Positions 45,433-57,423 of a stretch of DNA of 64,000 nt are shown here, in pieces (the first letter of the stretch is position 1; each line of letters begins with the position of its first letter). This stretch comes from Xanthostigma xanthostigma. Lineage: Eukaryota; Arthropoda; Insecta; Raphidioptera; Raphidiidae. The notes below the pieces were generated by a model. The model saw only the letters and a list, made by a program, of their open reading frames with translations. It made no database searches and was not told the DNA's origin. The stretch spans positions 20,050,465-20,114,464 of the forward strand of contig OY754468.1 in the NCBI GenBank assembly GCA_963575645.1. The letters are read 5' to 3'. The translations under genes and the position numbers were made by a program.

Positions 45433-47689
45433 GATAAATAGATTTTTTTTCAGTGGGTTTTTTTACATACAATTTAGAGATAATTTGCGGAAGGGCTCTA
45501 AAAAGTAAAAAATGAGTGTGGACACTTTCGAACCTCTAAAAAGTAAACCCTTCGTCGGGGGCCCCAGGGCATCGCCCCGCTTGTCCCATTGTCGGTACGG
45601 CCCTGGTTAGTCATGTCGCGCCTAAAGATGTTTTACATCAAAAACTATTGTTGGGCTCTATTTCGCTGTACGTTAATGTATTTTTCAGTGACCACAATTT
45701 AGTATGAAATAGTTGTGAACATCTGATTAATTGATTTGCTTTACAATACATATGCATTAATTGCAACAATGTCGTAAAAATCGCTTTTCGCTTGCTTTAT
45801 TGTGTTGAGTTTAAATTCATTTATCATCTGTCCAAATTAAAGTGCAAATTTCAATCCAGTTTTGCGCCATTTGATATATTTCTGTGTCTGTGTTTGTACC
45901 GTTGTCGTGTAAATCCGTAGCGTCCATCGTGTATCAGATTGTGCAATCAACTGAATTAAAAATTTAATTTATATCCGAACCAGATTTGCAATTTAGATAA
46001 TGCTATAACATATGATATCGGCTTGCTTTATATTTAGAATTGTTTGTTGTTACGATTTGTATAGTTCTAAATAAAAAGTCTTAATGAACTACTTAAATTG
46101 TTAAAGCTTATTTAATTATTAGCTTTTACCCGCTGCGACGATTACATCAAAATGGTTTTTGCTCGCAAAGGATATTGTGTTAGCCAGTGTACTTATGTGT
46201 GATTATATCCAAATGTTAAAGCCGCTGCATATGAAGCTGGATTTTCCGCTTTAATCACTGCTGAAAAAATAGAAATGCGTCATTGCGGACTCGCATGTGT
46301 GGTCACAAGATGGATTTCAAAATTAGAACCGCTTTGTAGATTGGTATCTTGACGTGGTAAAGGCGCTGAAGGTTTATTATTATTATTATTATACCGTGTG
46401 TCCATTTTAAAGTGAGCATCACATATTTCTAGAAGGAAGGGTTTTCGGAAAAAATGACCTTGGATGAAGGGTTCAAGAACATTCAAGGTCAACATCATTT
46501 TTTCAAATAGTATCTTACATCTTTCTCTTCGGCAATCGATTTTTACAAAAAACACACAACTTTTGTCTGACACATTTTTTTTGATCGAGTCAATTTTTTT
46601 AATTAGGTATGTGAAATTTTTCGCCGAATAGCCGGTTCAATGGAAAATCATACAATCACAATGCATTTTATTCTTAGTCTGAAAGTAAAAAGTTTTCTTT
46701 TGGTTAGCAATCTGGATATGCTGTGATTGACTGAAATGTATCTGTAGTTTAGGCAATCACCAAAGCTTAGTATCGTGTGAAAATCGTTGCGTGAAGAGTG
46801 AAACTTTTTTGTTGTAACGATGGTCGTGTTTTCAATGAAAAAAATGACTTATTTTTGTGTGATTTATGTCTTATCATAAGATATTAGTTGGACCACAAAT
46901 CAACTGAAAATTTATGAATCGCCAAATGGGCTATTTTTCGAGTTACCTTACTCACCTACTGTTCTATTACTAGCAAAGTTACGATTTTATTTATTTGTAT
47001 TTATAGTGGGAAATTTTTTTTTAATTGTTTTTTCCTCCTCTTGACTGTAAAGGTCATTTTATTTTCCTTAATATCCTTTATTTTTAAAGGATTTTTTTTC
47101 ATTTGTAAAACAGAAGTGTCTGAAAATATTTATTTAACTGCAGAATAAACATTTTTTTATGTTAATTGAAGGGGCAATATATTTATTTATTGGAAACATT
47201 AACTTAATAATATAAGTGATTTTTGAATACTTAGTTACAAAATAATATGTTTTAAACATCCGCAGACTTACAGTTCGTTATCGTTATATATTTGCAATGC
47301 TTTTTATTGTAATTCTTTTTAATTAAAATTGTCAAGTGGCTAAGAAATATGGAAATATCAGTTAACAAATATAAGACAAAATAAAATGTAAAATATGCAA
47401 CATTGAAATACTTCAACTAAAAACAAAATTAAAAGGGGATGCCACCCTTCATTATGGAATGAATAAATCGTTTTAATAACCGGTATCTAGCAGCATTATT
47501 ATCACCCATAACACACGCATTTCGAATAATTTAGCAAGCTATTTAGTTGTCAAAATAACATTATCTTGATTTTTTCGTTCCCGTAACGCATATATATGTG
47601 ACCAAAAGACAAAATCGCTTAAAGTAATTGCTTTCAAAAAATAATATGTTATATTTTATAAAAATAGTTTTATGTTAGTTCAATTAGAG
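45433..47689. other. Decayed repeats, no gene
   Basis: 46205-46330 is a copy of the 'GCTGC..GAAGCTGG' repeat seen at 900-1390. (TTA)n lies near 46375. 'CCGTGTGTCCATTTTAAAGT' at 46393 looks like a mariner-type MITE end without a visible partner. Confidence 0.4.
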
Positions 47690-48035
47690 CAGTGTTTTTC
47701 AACCTGTGGGTCGCGACCCCCTGGGGGGTCGCGAAGCTTCTATAGAGGGGTCGCCAGAGGTCGAGAGAATTTTATTAATACCTATGTGCGTAAATTGCGT
47801 TAGTTAGTTATCAATTGGCGACGTATTCGATGTAGGTATGTAATTGTAAAATAATGTGTTTTACTACTTATATCCGAATCCTAATTGTGGAGACGTATAA
47901 AAACGTATGGAATGAATATTTGTAACACTGTAACATACACATACATACATGATAAAAAAAGTGGAGGGTCGGGGGGTCGCGAAATATTTTTTCATACCAG
48001 GGGGGTCGCATCATGAAAAAGGTTGAAAAACACTG
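47690..48035. mobile_element. hAT-type MITE, family B, copy 2
   Basis: CAGTGTTTTTCAACCTGTGG to GGTTGAAAAACACTG, with the exact 8-bp AATTAGAG at 47682-47689 and 48036-48043. This uninterrupted 346-bp form defines the family and shows the nested insertion in the copy at 12857. Confidence 0.88.
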
Positions 48036-48108
48036 AATTAGAGAATGATCGATCTCCTGGAATACCAGATATCTGTTGTTGAAAATAGCATTTTAACGTG
48101 TATATATA

Positions 48109-48645
48109 CAGAATGATTTTTAAGTTTATTCTTTTTTTTTTTAAACAGCGTGTAGAAATCAGACGAGCAAATATTTCAAGTACCTAACTTTTTATCAAAA
48201 CTCAAAAATGAAAAAGAAACGGACTTTCAAAGTTTTATTAAATTTTGGGGTTGGTTCTGGCGTTATGTTATGTCAGTATGGAAATATGTTATGTTATTAT
48301 CAAGTATTCACAGAAATTGTTCGAAGTTGTCCCCGTTTTGTTGGACACAAAGATGCGTGCGTTGTAGCCATGCTTCTGTACATGCTTGTAGACTGTAGAG
48401 GCGATAAGGGCCTTCCAAGAATTATTTGGGATCCATTTACGATTTGTGCTATCATTTCTTTGCGTGAGTAAACCGGGCTTTTGAATTTATTAAATAAAAT
48501 TTAAAAAATTTAATTAAACTTTGAACGGCTGGTTATCTCTTATTTTTGAGTTTTGAGAAAAAAGTTACTTAAAATATTTGTTCGTCTATTTGATTTCTAC
48601 ACGTTGTTAAAACTTAAAAGAAGAATCAATTTAAACATCATTCTG
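48109..48645. mobile_element. TA-flanked MITE with about 95-bp inverted repeats
   Basis: CAGAATGATTTTTAAGTTT at the left reverses to the right end 'AACATCATTCTG'. TA at 48107-48108 and 48646-48647. The inner arm 'GTGTAGAAATCAGACGAGC' is mirrored. The internal frame (about 48208-48471) is not a known protein. A deleted second copy is at 56968-57112. Confidence 0.75.
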
Positions 48646-48784
48646 TATATTCGGCGCTCAAAAATAGCACATTATTATTACGTTTTAAAATTATATAAAA
48701 CGAATTTCTTCAATGTATTTTTTGCAGTATTTTACATAATGTTGGCTGCATAGAGTTAAAATTTGAAAATGGAGAAAGAAAAAA

Positions 48785-49025
48785 ATGAAAGCCGCAATTC
48801 GGGTACGTGCCGTAAAAAACGTCGAGTATTACTGTCGATGTTTGGGTTTTTTCGTTCTCTTTTCGACGATTATTCGCTCGACATTAAACTTTTTAGGCTT
48901 CCTCTCGATGCGAGCTTTCCGCCGATCGTTTTTTTTTTTAATAATCCCAAACATATTTACGAATCGTATAAGATGGCGTGTTTAATTATTTTGTAATTTT
49001 CAATTTAATATCAATTTTCACTTAT
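48785..49025 (-). repeat. Dispersed repeat shared with 43295-43540
   Basis: Reverse copy with 'AAATTGATATTAAATTG', 'GATTCGTAAATATGTTTGG' and 'GGCGGAAAGCTCGCATCGAG'. The gap 49026-50703 shows no gene; 50150-50360 carries the unit that is tandemly repeated at 25505-25960. Confidence 0.55.
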
Positions 49026-50703
49026 ATTGCGGCTATGGAGGGTAGAGGTTAAGGAGAACCATATCTGTGTACGAAAAAGTGTCCGTCAAAAAGCGTTAAA
49101 TAAGGGGGCCGCCACTGTCGCAAAAGGATAAATTTTAAAGCAAGCGTATGGAGGGCAAAAATTATTAGAGTAGGATAGAAAAGTAAACGAGGAAAGAAGA
49201 ATGTCCGCTTATGACGCACTTTTCGAAAGTAAAACAAAAATGAAAAAAAAAACAATATGATATAAAATTAATTTTTGATTTAAATGTCATTATTAAAAGT
49301 GCTATTATGCATTTAGTACTAAATAAACGATCATACTGATATGAATAAACTATAAAATGACTAAAAAATATTGGTAAAAGATAACAAAAATTAAATCTCA
49401 CAGCAGGTTTTTAGGTTATATTTATTAAATTATTTTGGACTACGTAAACAGCCTAGATTTTATATACTGCAGTGTTATTAACGAATCTAATCATTAATAA
49501 TACTAAATTTTCCAACTCAGCGCACTTCAATTAACTGCTATGGAGGGTAAATAACTGCTAAATTTATTTTATACTCGGATGCAGCGCTAGCGCCATTCCG
49601 GACGATTTTTGAACTGTTATTTACAGCATTTAGATGGACACTTTTTCAACTTATCTTCCATATAAGATAGTCCTCCTTACTTCTATCCTTCATAATTACG
49701 GCGACGATTTTTAAGCCCTGGTAGTGCTCCACGAGCTCATTAACAATATTTAAAAAAATTAAACATAAGTACTTTTATCTTGTAGACATAGATTTGCACA
49801 ACTTCGAGTTGCTGACGCTAACAACCCTTCTGCTTAGTAAATTCCAGATATTGTTCCCGGTATCCCTCTGCATTGTGCATATATACCATACATGTAACCC
49901 TCGCCAGTCGCGCACGGTGCTGGATGATGGTGGTGGTGGTTTACTTCCCTTAACCGGGCGCACAAACTAATTAATATGATTTATAATGGTGGCTGTCAAA
50001 CGGACCGGCTCCTGCGGGCAATATACAGGACATGGATGCACATCCTGTACGTTTCGATCACGATGCTTGTCAAACTTTCAGCTATTACCAACTAAATAAT
50101 ATTTCCTATAATGACTGTCGAATTCACAATGGTAATAGATACGATACTCTTGAAGTGAAACTTCTTTAGGCGCGGTAGGGCAAATTGGCTTCCCGTTCTC
50201 CGCCTTCAACGAACAGTTCAAGTCAAAGAGTGTGGAGAATCGTGTATACTCTCCCTGTCAATGCATCATACGCACTCTACACGCGTGCGCAGTGCGTACT
50301 GTGTGTATACGTAGCATTTTCTCTAACCACGGTAACCAATTCCACATAACCATTTCCTAATCTATATAAATAAATAAAATTGAAGTGTATGTTTGTAATA
50401 TTTTACATATAGATAGTATAATGTAGTGAAATTCTGCCTGTATATATTATATAGTAACGGATTACAAAACCCACATACTTCGAGAGTTGTTTTTTTAATG
50501 TACTATACAGACGTTAGCTCAATTAATACAAATAAATAAAATCGTAATTTAGTCTGTTATTCAACAGTTTTAAAGATTCCTAGAGCGAATTTTAAGTTTT
50601 GATCATTTTTTTCTGTTTATGTTTTTGTACCTATCTAGTTATACTTTATAACAGACGCTAAAGCCTAAGAAGTTCTAACGCGCGAGAGTATTATACACAT
50701 TTT

Positions 50704-51353
50704 TTACCATTCCAACCCGCAAGTGGGGAATGGTACTAGTTTAGGTCAAAAATCACTTTTCAAAAATTTTACAGTATCTTTCCGTTTTGAGGTCCCCTGA
50801 ATCCAAAAAACATATTTTTGGAAAAACTCTGTGCGTCTGTTAGTCTGTTTGTCTGTGAACACGGTACAGGTCAAACGGATTAGTGGATTGAAGCCAAATT
50901 TTGGGATGGTATGCAAATATGAAGAGCCCTATTGTTTTTGGGGAAAATCGGCGCATGCGCAGAAGAGATATATGCTAAAACGGTTTTTTTTTATATAATA
51001 ATGGTATACTTTTCATAACGGCTTATTATTCTATTTATTTTTTCAAGAAAATTTTATTAAAATTTTTTTTCTTAACTTTGTAGTTTCGGAAATATTTCGA
51101 AAATTAAAAAAATTAAACCGCTCTTTTGTTTTATGGATCTGTCAGAAATAAACTAGTTAGGCATGCTTTGATTAATTTTTACATGACGTGGAACATATGT
51201 AGGTAACCATGGCAACGAATAGTTAATATCATATTGAATACTAGCCGCGTCACCTCACGCGATTTCAGAACTTTTATTTTCCTTATTATAATCAAATGTC
51301 AACATTTTTGAAGTTGGAATGGTCCCGTCGCCCAATTGGCTGGAATTTTTATT
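50704..51353 (+). repeat. 650-bp dispersed element (ACCATTCCAAC termini), copy 3
   Basis: Full-length relative of 34419-35053 and 35997-36660, starting ACCATTCCAACCCGCAAG and ending 'GAATGGTCCCGTCGCCC'. Confidence 0.65.
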
Positions 51354-51828
51354 CTATAATACTGGAAATAGTTGTTTATTAAAATTTTTTATTTTTTATT
51401 ATTGCGTTACTGTCGCAAATGGCCTACAATAAATGTATTCTAGTAACCAGTTAAAAAACGTATTGTCAATATTTGTCTTTTGCTATCCACTCATACGTGA
51501 TTAATTGAACCAATGTTTGGAAGCTTCTGATCTTTATCCTAGAGCTGACATGCCAGTCTTGTCGCAATTCTCGGAACGTTCTGTTACTCTGTATACCAAA
51601 ACGGACAGCCCTCACTCTTTGTTATTTCATCTGTCAGTAGCGTGAAGAATACAAATATTTCGTTGAATTAGTTCAGTTTCACGTCAAGTATGTTGGCAAC
51701 AAGTCGAGCTTGTTGACAGCAATATTCTATATACGAAACATTCACACAATAAACTTATTCTCCTTCATTCCAGATTTTTTGTAAATAAGATATATTTCAA
51801 AGTCAACTTGTTTCTTTTTATATATTAC

Positions 51829-52110
51829 TAGCCGTTACCCGCAGCTTAGCGTGCGATTAAAACAAAAAACGGCAGCGATAATAGTATCTTGCGCTTGCCT
51901 CAGGGGCCGACAGGGACAACAGTAGTGGAGTCTTCGACTGTACCACTTGAAAACAATATTTTTACACATTTAATTTTTTTTTATTTGTGGCCAGGGACCT
52001 TTGAGGGTGCAAGCACAACAACTCAACAAGGTTTAATCGTAATCGAATGAATGACATAGGAACGCATAGGTCCCGAACAGACGAACGAACGAACATTCAT
52101 TTTTATATTA
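51829..52110 (+). repeat. RTE-like LINE 3' region
   Basis: 'TACTAGCCGTTACCCGCAGC' through 'GAACGAACATTCATTTTTAT' and 'ATTAGATTATTT' matches the usual layout of these 3' ends. Confidence 0.5.
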
Positions 52111-52549
52111 GATTATTTTGTGAAATGTAATATCAACATTTCACTTTGTTTTAAAAAATACCTCAAATGTTGCGTGATTATCGGTGTAGATACCGTGTGT
52201 TTAACTTGTAACACTTTTACATTTATATAATACCTATCTCCGAAAGTTTGTTTAAGAAAATAATCAGAATTGTGATTTCTACTATTTTTGATATTTTCAC
52301 GACAGATTTCAATTGTAATAAGAAAGGAAAAAGCAGATCAAATTAAAAAAAATTATTGATTTTTTAACAGGAAAAGAATTTAAGTAAGCCATAATGAAAA
52401 TAAAATAGTTGTACGATTTCACTTCGATATTATTTGTCATAACTTTCTTAATCCCTTTTCCAACAAGAATAAAAATGTAAACAGTATTTTGCTTGAAATC
52501 AAAATTCTAAACATTTTTTTCTCTAAAACCATAAAGAAAGGATATAGAG

Positions 52550-52902
52550 CAGGGGCGGGCAAATCTTTTGATCGCCGGGCCACATTGCTGATGAAAATTT
52601 GACCGTGGGCCAAAAATTTGGAGAGCAAAAAAAAGGTCCTTTCAATGCCCTAACAAAAAATTGGAGAGAAAAAAAGGTCCTTTCATTTCCGCAACAAAAA
52701 TTTAAAAAAAAGGTCCTTTCAGGTCTTTTTTCGTTTGTTGTGGCCCTTGCTATTTACTATTTTTCTAAATTTTTTTTATGCGCCAAATTGTATTGGCAAT
52801 CTATTTTCGCTCTTAATAATCATTTATAAAATGCTTCGCGGGCCGGACAAAAGTCTACTGCGGGCCGGATCCGGCCCGCGGGCCGCCATTTGCCCAAACC
52901 TG
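52550..52902. mobile_element. hAT-type MITE, family A, copy 2
   Basis: CAGGGGCGGGCAAATC to CATTTGCCCAAACCTG, with the 8-bp ATATAGAG at 52542-52549 and 52903-52910. It is longer than the first copy because 'AAAAAAAGGTCCTTTCA' is repeated three times inside. Confidence 0.85.
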
Positions 52903-54228
52903 ATATAGAGCTATATTTTTTAATATGTAAAACCTTGTTTTACCTATAACATGTTCTTCGTTATTAAAATGAAAAACTAAGTGCCAAGAGCTTATTAAAT
53001 TTTCTAAATTTTAAGGTAGTCATTTGTTTATTTATTTATGTTATTATTTTATAAAAAAATTAAACCGCACCTGAAAAACTTTGCTCTCCAAAAATAAAAT
53101 TGTACCCGTCTCTCTCACCACAATGCGGTGGAAGCTACGGGTTACTTTCAAGTGACGAAACTGAATTCTTGCAAACAACTGACATACAAGTACAGCGCGT
53201 ACCTAGAGTAAGTCCCTAGGGTTTTGTACTTTGTTCTAACCCGTTAGCCTTGTAACTGTCAAAGTATGTACTCTAACAATATAGTAACTCTTACAGTCGG
53301 GCAGTGATTTATAATCTGTTCACAGAAACAACAAGGAAATTGTTTTAAATGTAGACGTAATGAATATTTGAATTACTTTTCTAGTTTTAACTTCGTAGTA
53401 ACGTTGTAGGAATACACTCGTATTGGTTTAACAAATTTATTGTATTTAAATGGATATGTTGTTTTAAGAGTAATATGTGATCATTTCTAGCTTTGTGCGA
53501 AGCGTTTACATGCAAACTACCACGATTTCCAGCACCACAGTACGCTTGAAATCAACCAGCCAAATATAGCAAGGAATCTAGCGGCAAAATCAGCCCCGTG
53601 TGCAGCAACCTTAAATTAAAAAAAGATATAATATGTATTTTCATAATGGTTAAGTATTTCTTATTCGAACTGATCCCTAAAATGACCTTCCGTAGTTTAT
53701 GTAGGGTGCGGACATGTGCATCCCACTTATATAGTATCGTATTAAGCATATTGTCAGCCACTATTTATCACTGGACTTTTGTCAGTCTATAAATTAACGT
53801 CTCGGTGGATTAAGTATACAATGAAAACTGACAAAGAGTTTGGCATGAGTCAGTCAATGAAATAATGGTAGAAGCTTACAGGATTAAAATAAAATTACGA
53901 AAGAGGAATACAGGGAGAGAAGAAAGTTGCACTTCTGTTTTATGAATCGTCGATACGTAATTCGAATCTAAATTGAAAGGATTACAATAGATTAATAATG
54001 AAGTGTACAATTCTAATTTTTATGTTTCAATCAAACGCGACTCAGATTTAATGAATGTATTTTTGTATGCATTCTTGGTTTCAGCGAAACATTTTAATTA
54101 TTGTTGAAATAAAACTTCTTTAGACGCGTTTAGTGAATTTCACGAATGGCGTTATGAACAAATATGACGTTTTTGCACCGCCTACTAGGTCCGTATCATA
54201 ATGTTATAAAAAAGCTTTATATATTTTA

Positions 54229-54691
54229 GGGTGATTCAGGAGGAAATGTCAATATTTTAGGTACGTATTCGAGGAGCCAAAATAAACATAAAAGTTCCTG
54301 TAAACATGGGTCCTATTCTCCACCGTTACTGAGATACAGGGGTAAACAAAACATTCAAATTAAAATTTTTATTAAATTATTTATAACAGGTAGGCTAGGT
54401 TTTATAGTATTCAAAAATGCCACCGTTTACTTCTAAATATGTCAGTTCTCTGATGAATACTTCGGGTCACTCTATTAATGAATGCGGGTCTCTTTCTTAC
54501 AATTGCTGTTGCATTTATTATTCGATCGAGTAATTTGCATTTTTAGTATTTACTTTGCTTGAATGTAGCAATGATTTAAACCACCAATTATTTTGTTTAC
54601 CCCAGTAGCTCTGTTTATAGAAACTTTTATGTTTATTTTGGGTCCCCAAATGCGCACCTAAAATATTGACATTTCCTCTTGAATAATTCTG
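54229..54691. mobile_element. TA-flanked MITE (GGGTGATTCAGGAGG)
   Basis: Left 'GGAGGAAATGTCAATATTTT' and 'AAAATAAACATAAAAGTTCC'; right 'GAAACTTTTATGTTTATTTT' and 'AAAATATTGACATTTCCTC'. The arms are about 70 bp; TA at both edges. The flanking sequence 52911-54228 shows no gene. Confidence 0.7.
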
Positions 54692-55059
54692 TATACCTAA
54701 TAAGCAACGGATTGCAGTCCACATACTGCGAGAGTTGATTTTTAATTGAATTATACAAAATAGTTGCATAAATACAAATAAATTAAATCATAACTCAGTT
54801 TGTAATTATATACAGTTTTATAGATGCCTACATCGGAAAAAAGACAACAAAATAGTTGTACTAATTACAATAATAATAAATATACACAGACACGCCACTT
54901 CGGAACAGCTGATACGTAGAATTCACTTACACAGTAGTACCAACTGTATAATCATGAAATTTCAAACCGAGACGTTGCCACTCGCCTTCCTCTGAAAACG
55001 ACTGCATCATACCATGCTTTTCCACAGCTCAAATTGTTCGTAACATTGAAAGTGACATG

Positions 55060-55385
55060 TGTAGTGGATACGTACTTAAGTAGGCTATAATTACGTATAT
55101 CATTTGAAATGTAGAACTGCAAGATATGTTAAATTAAAACGATTAGTAATAATCGTTCTAGTTAATAACGCGACGTTTGCATTTTGAATGATATAAATAT
55201 ATGTACCTATAATATTTGGAAGGAAAAAGGACGTGAGGTGGTGGACACGAGTGAATGTGCCAGCGTGAGCTAGTACATGTTGAAGTTGGTGTTGTAAATA
55301 AAGATAATTTAAAAAACTCGAAGTTATTACTAACACAAAAGAACCTAATCAACCACCAACACTACATGGCGACCCTGCCAGCTCA
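55060..55385 (+). mobile_element. Possible LTR end and primer-binding site
   Basis: A TATAAATA-like box near 55193 and an AATAAA near 55295 are followed by '...CACCAACACTACA' ending in CA and then TGGCGACCCTGCC. TGGCGACC is complementary to the 3' end of tRNA-Arg, a primer used by several insect LTR retrotransposons. No gag or pol follows, so this would be a remnant. Confidence 0.35.
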
Positions 55386-56218
55386 AGCCAACAAATACTG
55401 TGCTTTACTATGGGAGTTTACCTTTTCCCCGCTTCCTCCCGCTCTTGAAATGGAACTCTCATAAGTATTTTTTAACAGTTATTTGCAAAGAACAGTAGAT
55501 AACAGTTACCAAAAAATACCACTTTTACCCATTACTGCCAACTCCACTTCATCTATTCAACTGACTACAAGTACATATAGATACTTGAAACTTGCTCGAA
55601 GCATGCTATAATGACTTTGAATACACGCCTCAATCAATGCGAAATGAAATGTGTTTTGTTTCCGATTGAAGGGGAAGGGTTGTGAATGAGCACTGATCTT
55701 ATTCTTGACTAAGACCTGCCTTCCTGCTGTCCTCATCCTCCATCTCCCTCTCGCATCAGATATATCGAGAGGCTCCCTTATTCGTCAAGTGAGAGTTGCT
55801 CTTTATTTGCGTTTTCAGTTCAGTACTATACGTAGATGTATCTACCTAAGTCGTATGTACGTAGACAAGCTACCCTTTCATTATTCTTCCAACAAAACGT
55901 TTATTGGATTTTACATAAAATGACTGTTGCTTTGACGCTTCAAGAGTCTAAAGGCAAGTTTGCACATCTTGTACAAAGTAAAATACTGCATTTCCTGTTA
56001 GAACAACAGTGTTAGGCGTATCTGAAAATAAACAAAACTCAAATGAATTTACCCTTTTTAAGGCATGTTTACATAAGCAAAATACGATTGAATATAGAAT
56101 ACCTGATATCGTGGACACCTCACGCGCCTAGCTAAGGATTTATTACATCTGACGGTCGACTTACCACTTGGCCCGCACCGTGGAGCGAGAGTTAAAATGG
56201 TTACACATACTATAGCTA

Positions 56219-56758
56219 TAATAATAATAATAATTCTTTATTTTAAATTCCAAGGAACATAATAGCGTCAGTGTAGAGATAAAATTACTATGAGAAAAAA
56301 TCATGTAAATTATAAAAACAATTTTGAATTAAATAATGCCTCAAGGACACTATAAAGTTCCTAGAGGATACAATATTTTTGACGTGATAACATCTTATAA
56401 ATTGATGAAACACCAGCTGCACGCACGAAAAAGTGTAACGTTCCGCCTGACCCTGTGCGTGCAAGCGAGAGCGCAGTAGGCTTCGGCCCAAGTTTGACAA
56501 CTACTAAAATTTAGGTTATGTATTACTGAATACGTTATCACGTAAAACTATCGTCCGTAAACCGACTTTACAGACAACCAATTTTTTTAATGAGCATGGT
56601 AATCTGTAGTTGTAGATTTTAGTACCCATACAGACAGGGCCACGTTGGTAAGTCACTAATAAAGCCTTGGGCAAAAGTAAATTATGTTTCTTACGCGTTA
56701 AGTAACCATGGTCAGCAGACTCAAAATTGTAAAGATGACTTCTAACGTAGGTAGCCAT
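56219..56758 (-). pseudogene. Jockey/CR1-like LINE 3' end, frameshifted
   Basis: Minus-strand 56758-56516 has 'YLTRKKHNLLLPK', 'TYQRGPVCMGTKIYN' and 'LPCSLKKL'. Further on, 56345-56288 has 'RHYLIQNCFYNLHDFF', the usual end of such proteins. An insertion and frame changes separate the two. An (AAT)n tail is at 56220-56236. Confidence 0.75.
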
Positions 56759-56967
56759 GGTGAATATATATAGTGACGGCAGAGTTAAAATATTATGAGC
56801 TATGAAACTCTCTTTACATGAGTGATTAAAACACTGAAAAGTTGAGATTTATTTTTAATTTTACTAAACGATGAGCCGTCGTAGGACGCCTGGCAGTTGT
56901 GAAATATCTAAAGCTTGCCAAATGCAGCGCCACTTAAATGACCATTCTAGTAACTAATAAATAGAAG

Positions 56968-57112
56968 CTAGATGTCCCCGTTTCGTTGGACACAAAGATG
57001 CGAGTGTCGTATTGGGATGCATTTCAGATTCGTGCTATCATTTCTCATATATTTGATTTCTACACGCTGTTAAAAAAGAAGAATCAACTTAAAAATAATA
57101 CTGTAGAAAAAG
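56968..57112. repeat. Deleted copy of the 48109-48645 MITE
   Basis: 'GTCCCCGTTTCGTTGGACAC', 'AAAGATGCG', 'TTGATTTCTACACGCTGTTA' and 'AAGAAGAATCAA' match the longer copy, with its middle lost. Confidence 0.6.
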
Positions 57113-57159
57113 TTAAAAAAAAAAAATAAGATTGAATTTAGTACACGTGAAATACATAA

Positions 57160-57420
57160 TAATACAGGTTCTTTAATCGTCACGCAGTTTAACTCCTCAA
57201 GTGGATAAATCCCACTTAAATACCATTTATAAAAGTTCAAATCACCGATATTTATCGGTTACTGTAGATTAATTGATAAATCAACCAACGCGAAATTGGT
57301 AGATTCAGGTTTGAGTCCTGACGGTAACCTTTTGGCATTTAAAAAATTTTTCCAAAAATATTTAAGTGGTATTATTCACTTGAGGAATTAAACTGCGTGA
57401 CGATTAAAGGACCCGTATTA
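57160..57420. mobile_element. Harbinger-type MITE with TAA target duplication
   Basis: TAATACAGGTTCTTTAATCG is inverted at the right (CGATTAAAGGACCCGTATTA). TAA flanks at 57157-57159 and 57421-57423. Arms of about 55 bp continue through 'CACGCAGTTTAACTCCTCA'. The middle has a tRNA-like 'GGTTTGAGTCC'. Confidence 0.7.
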
Positions 57421-57423
57421 TAA

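Noticed and set aside
48208..48471. 87-codon frame starting MKKKRTFKV
   Set aside because: It lies wholly inside a TA-flanked MITE, and a deleted second copy of that element at 56968-57112 breaks the frame. No known domain.
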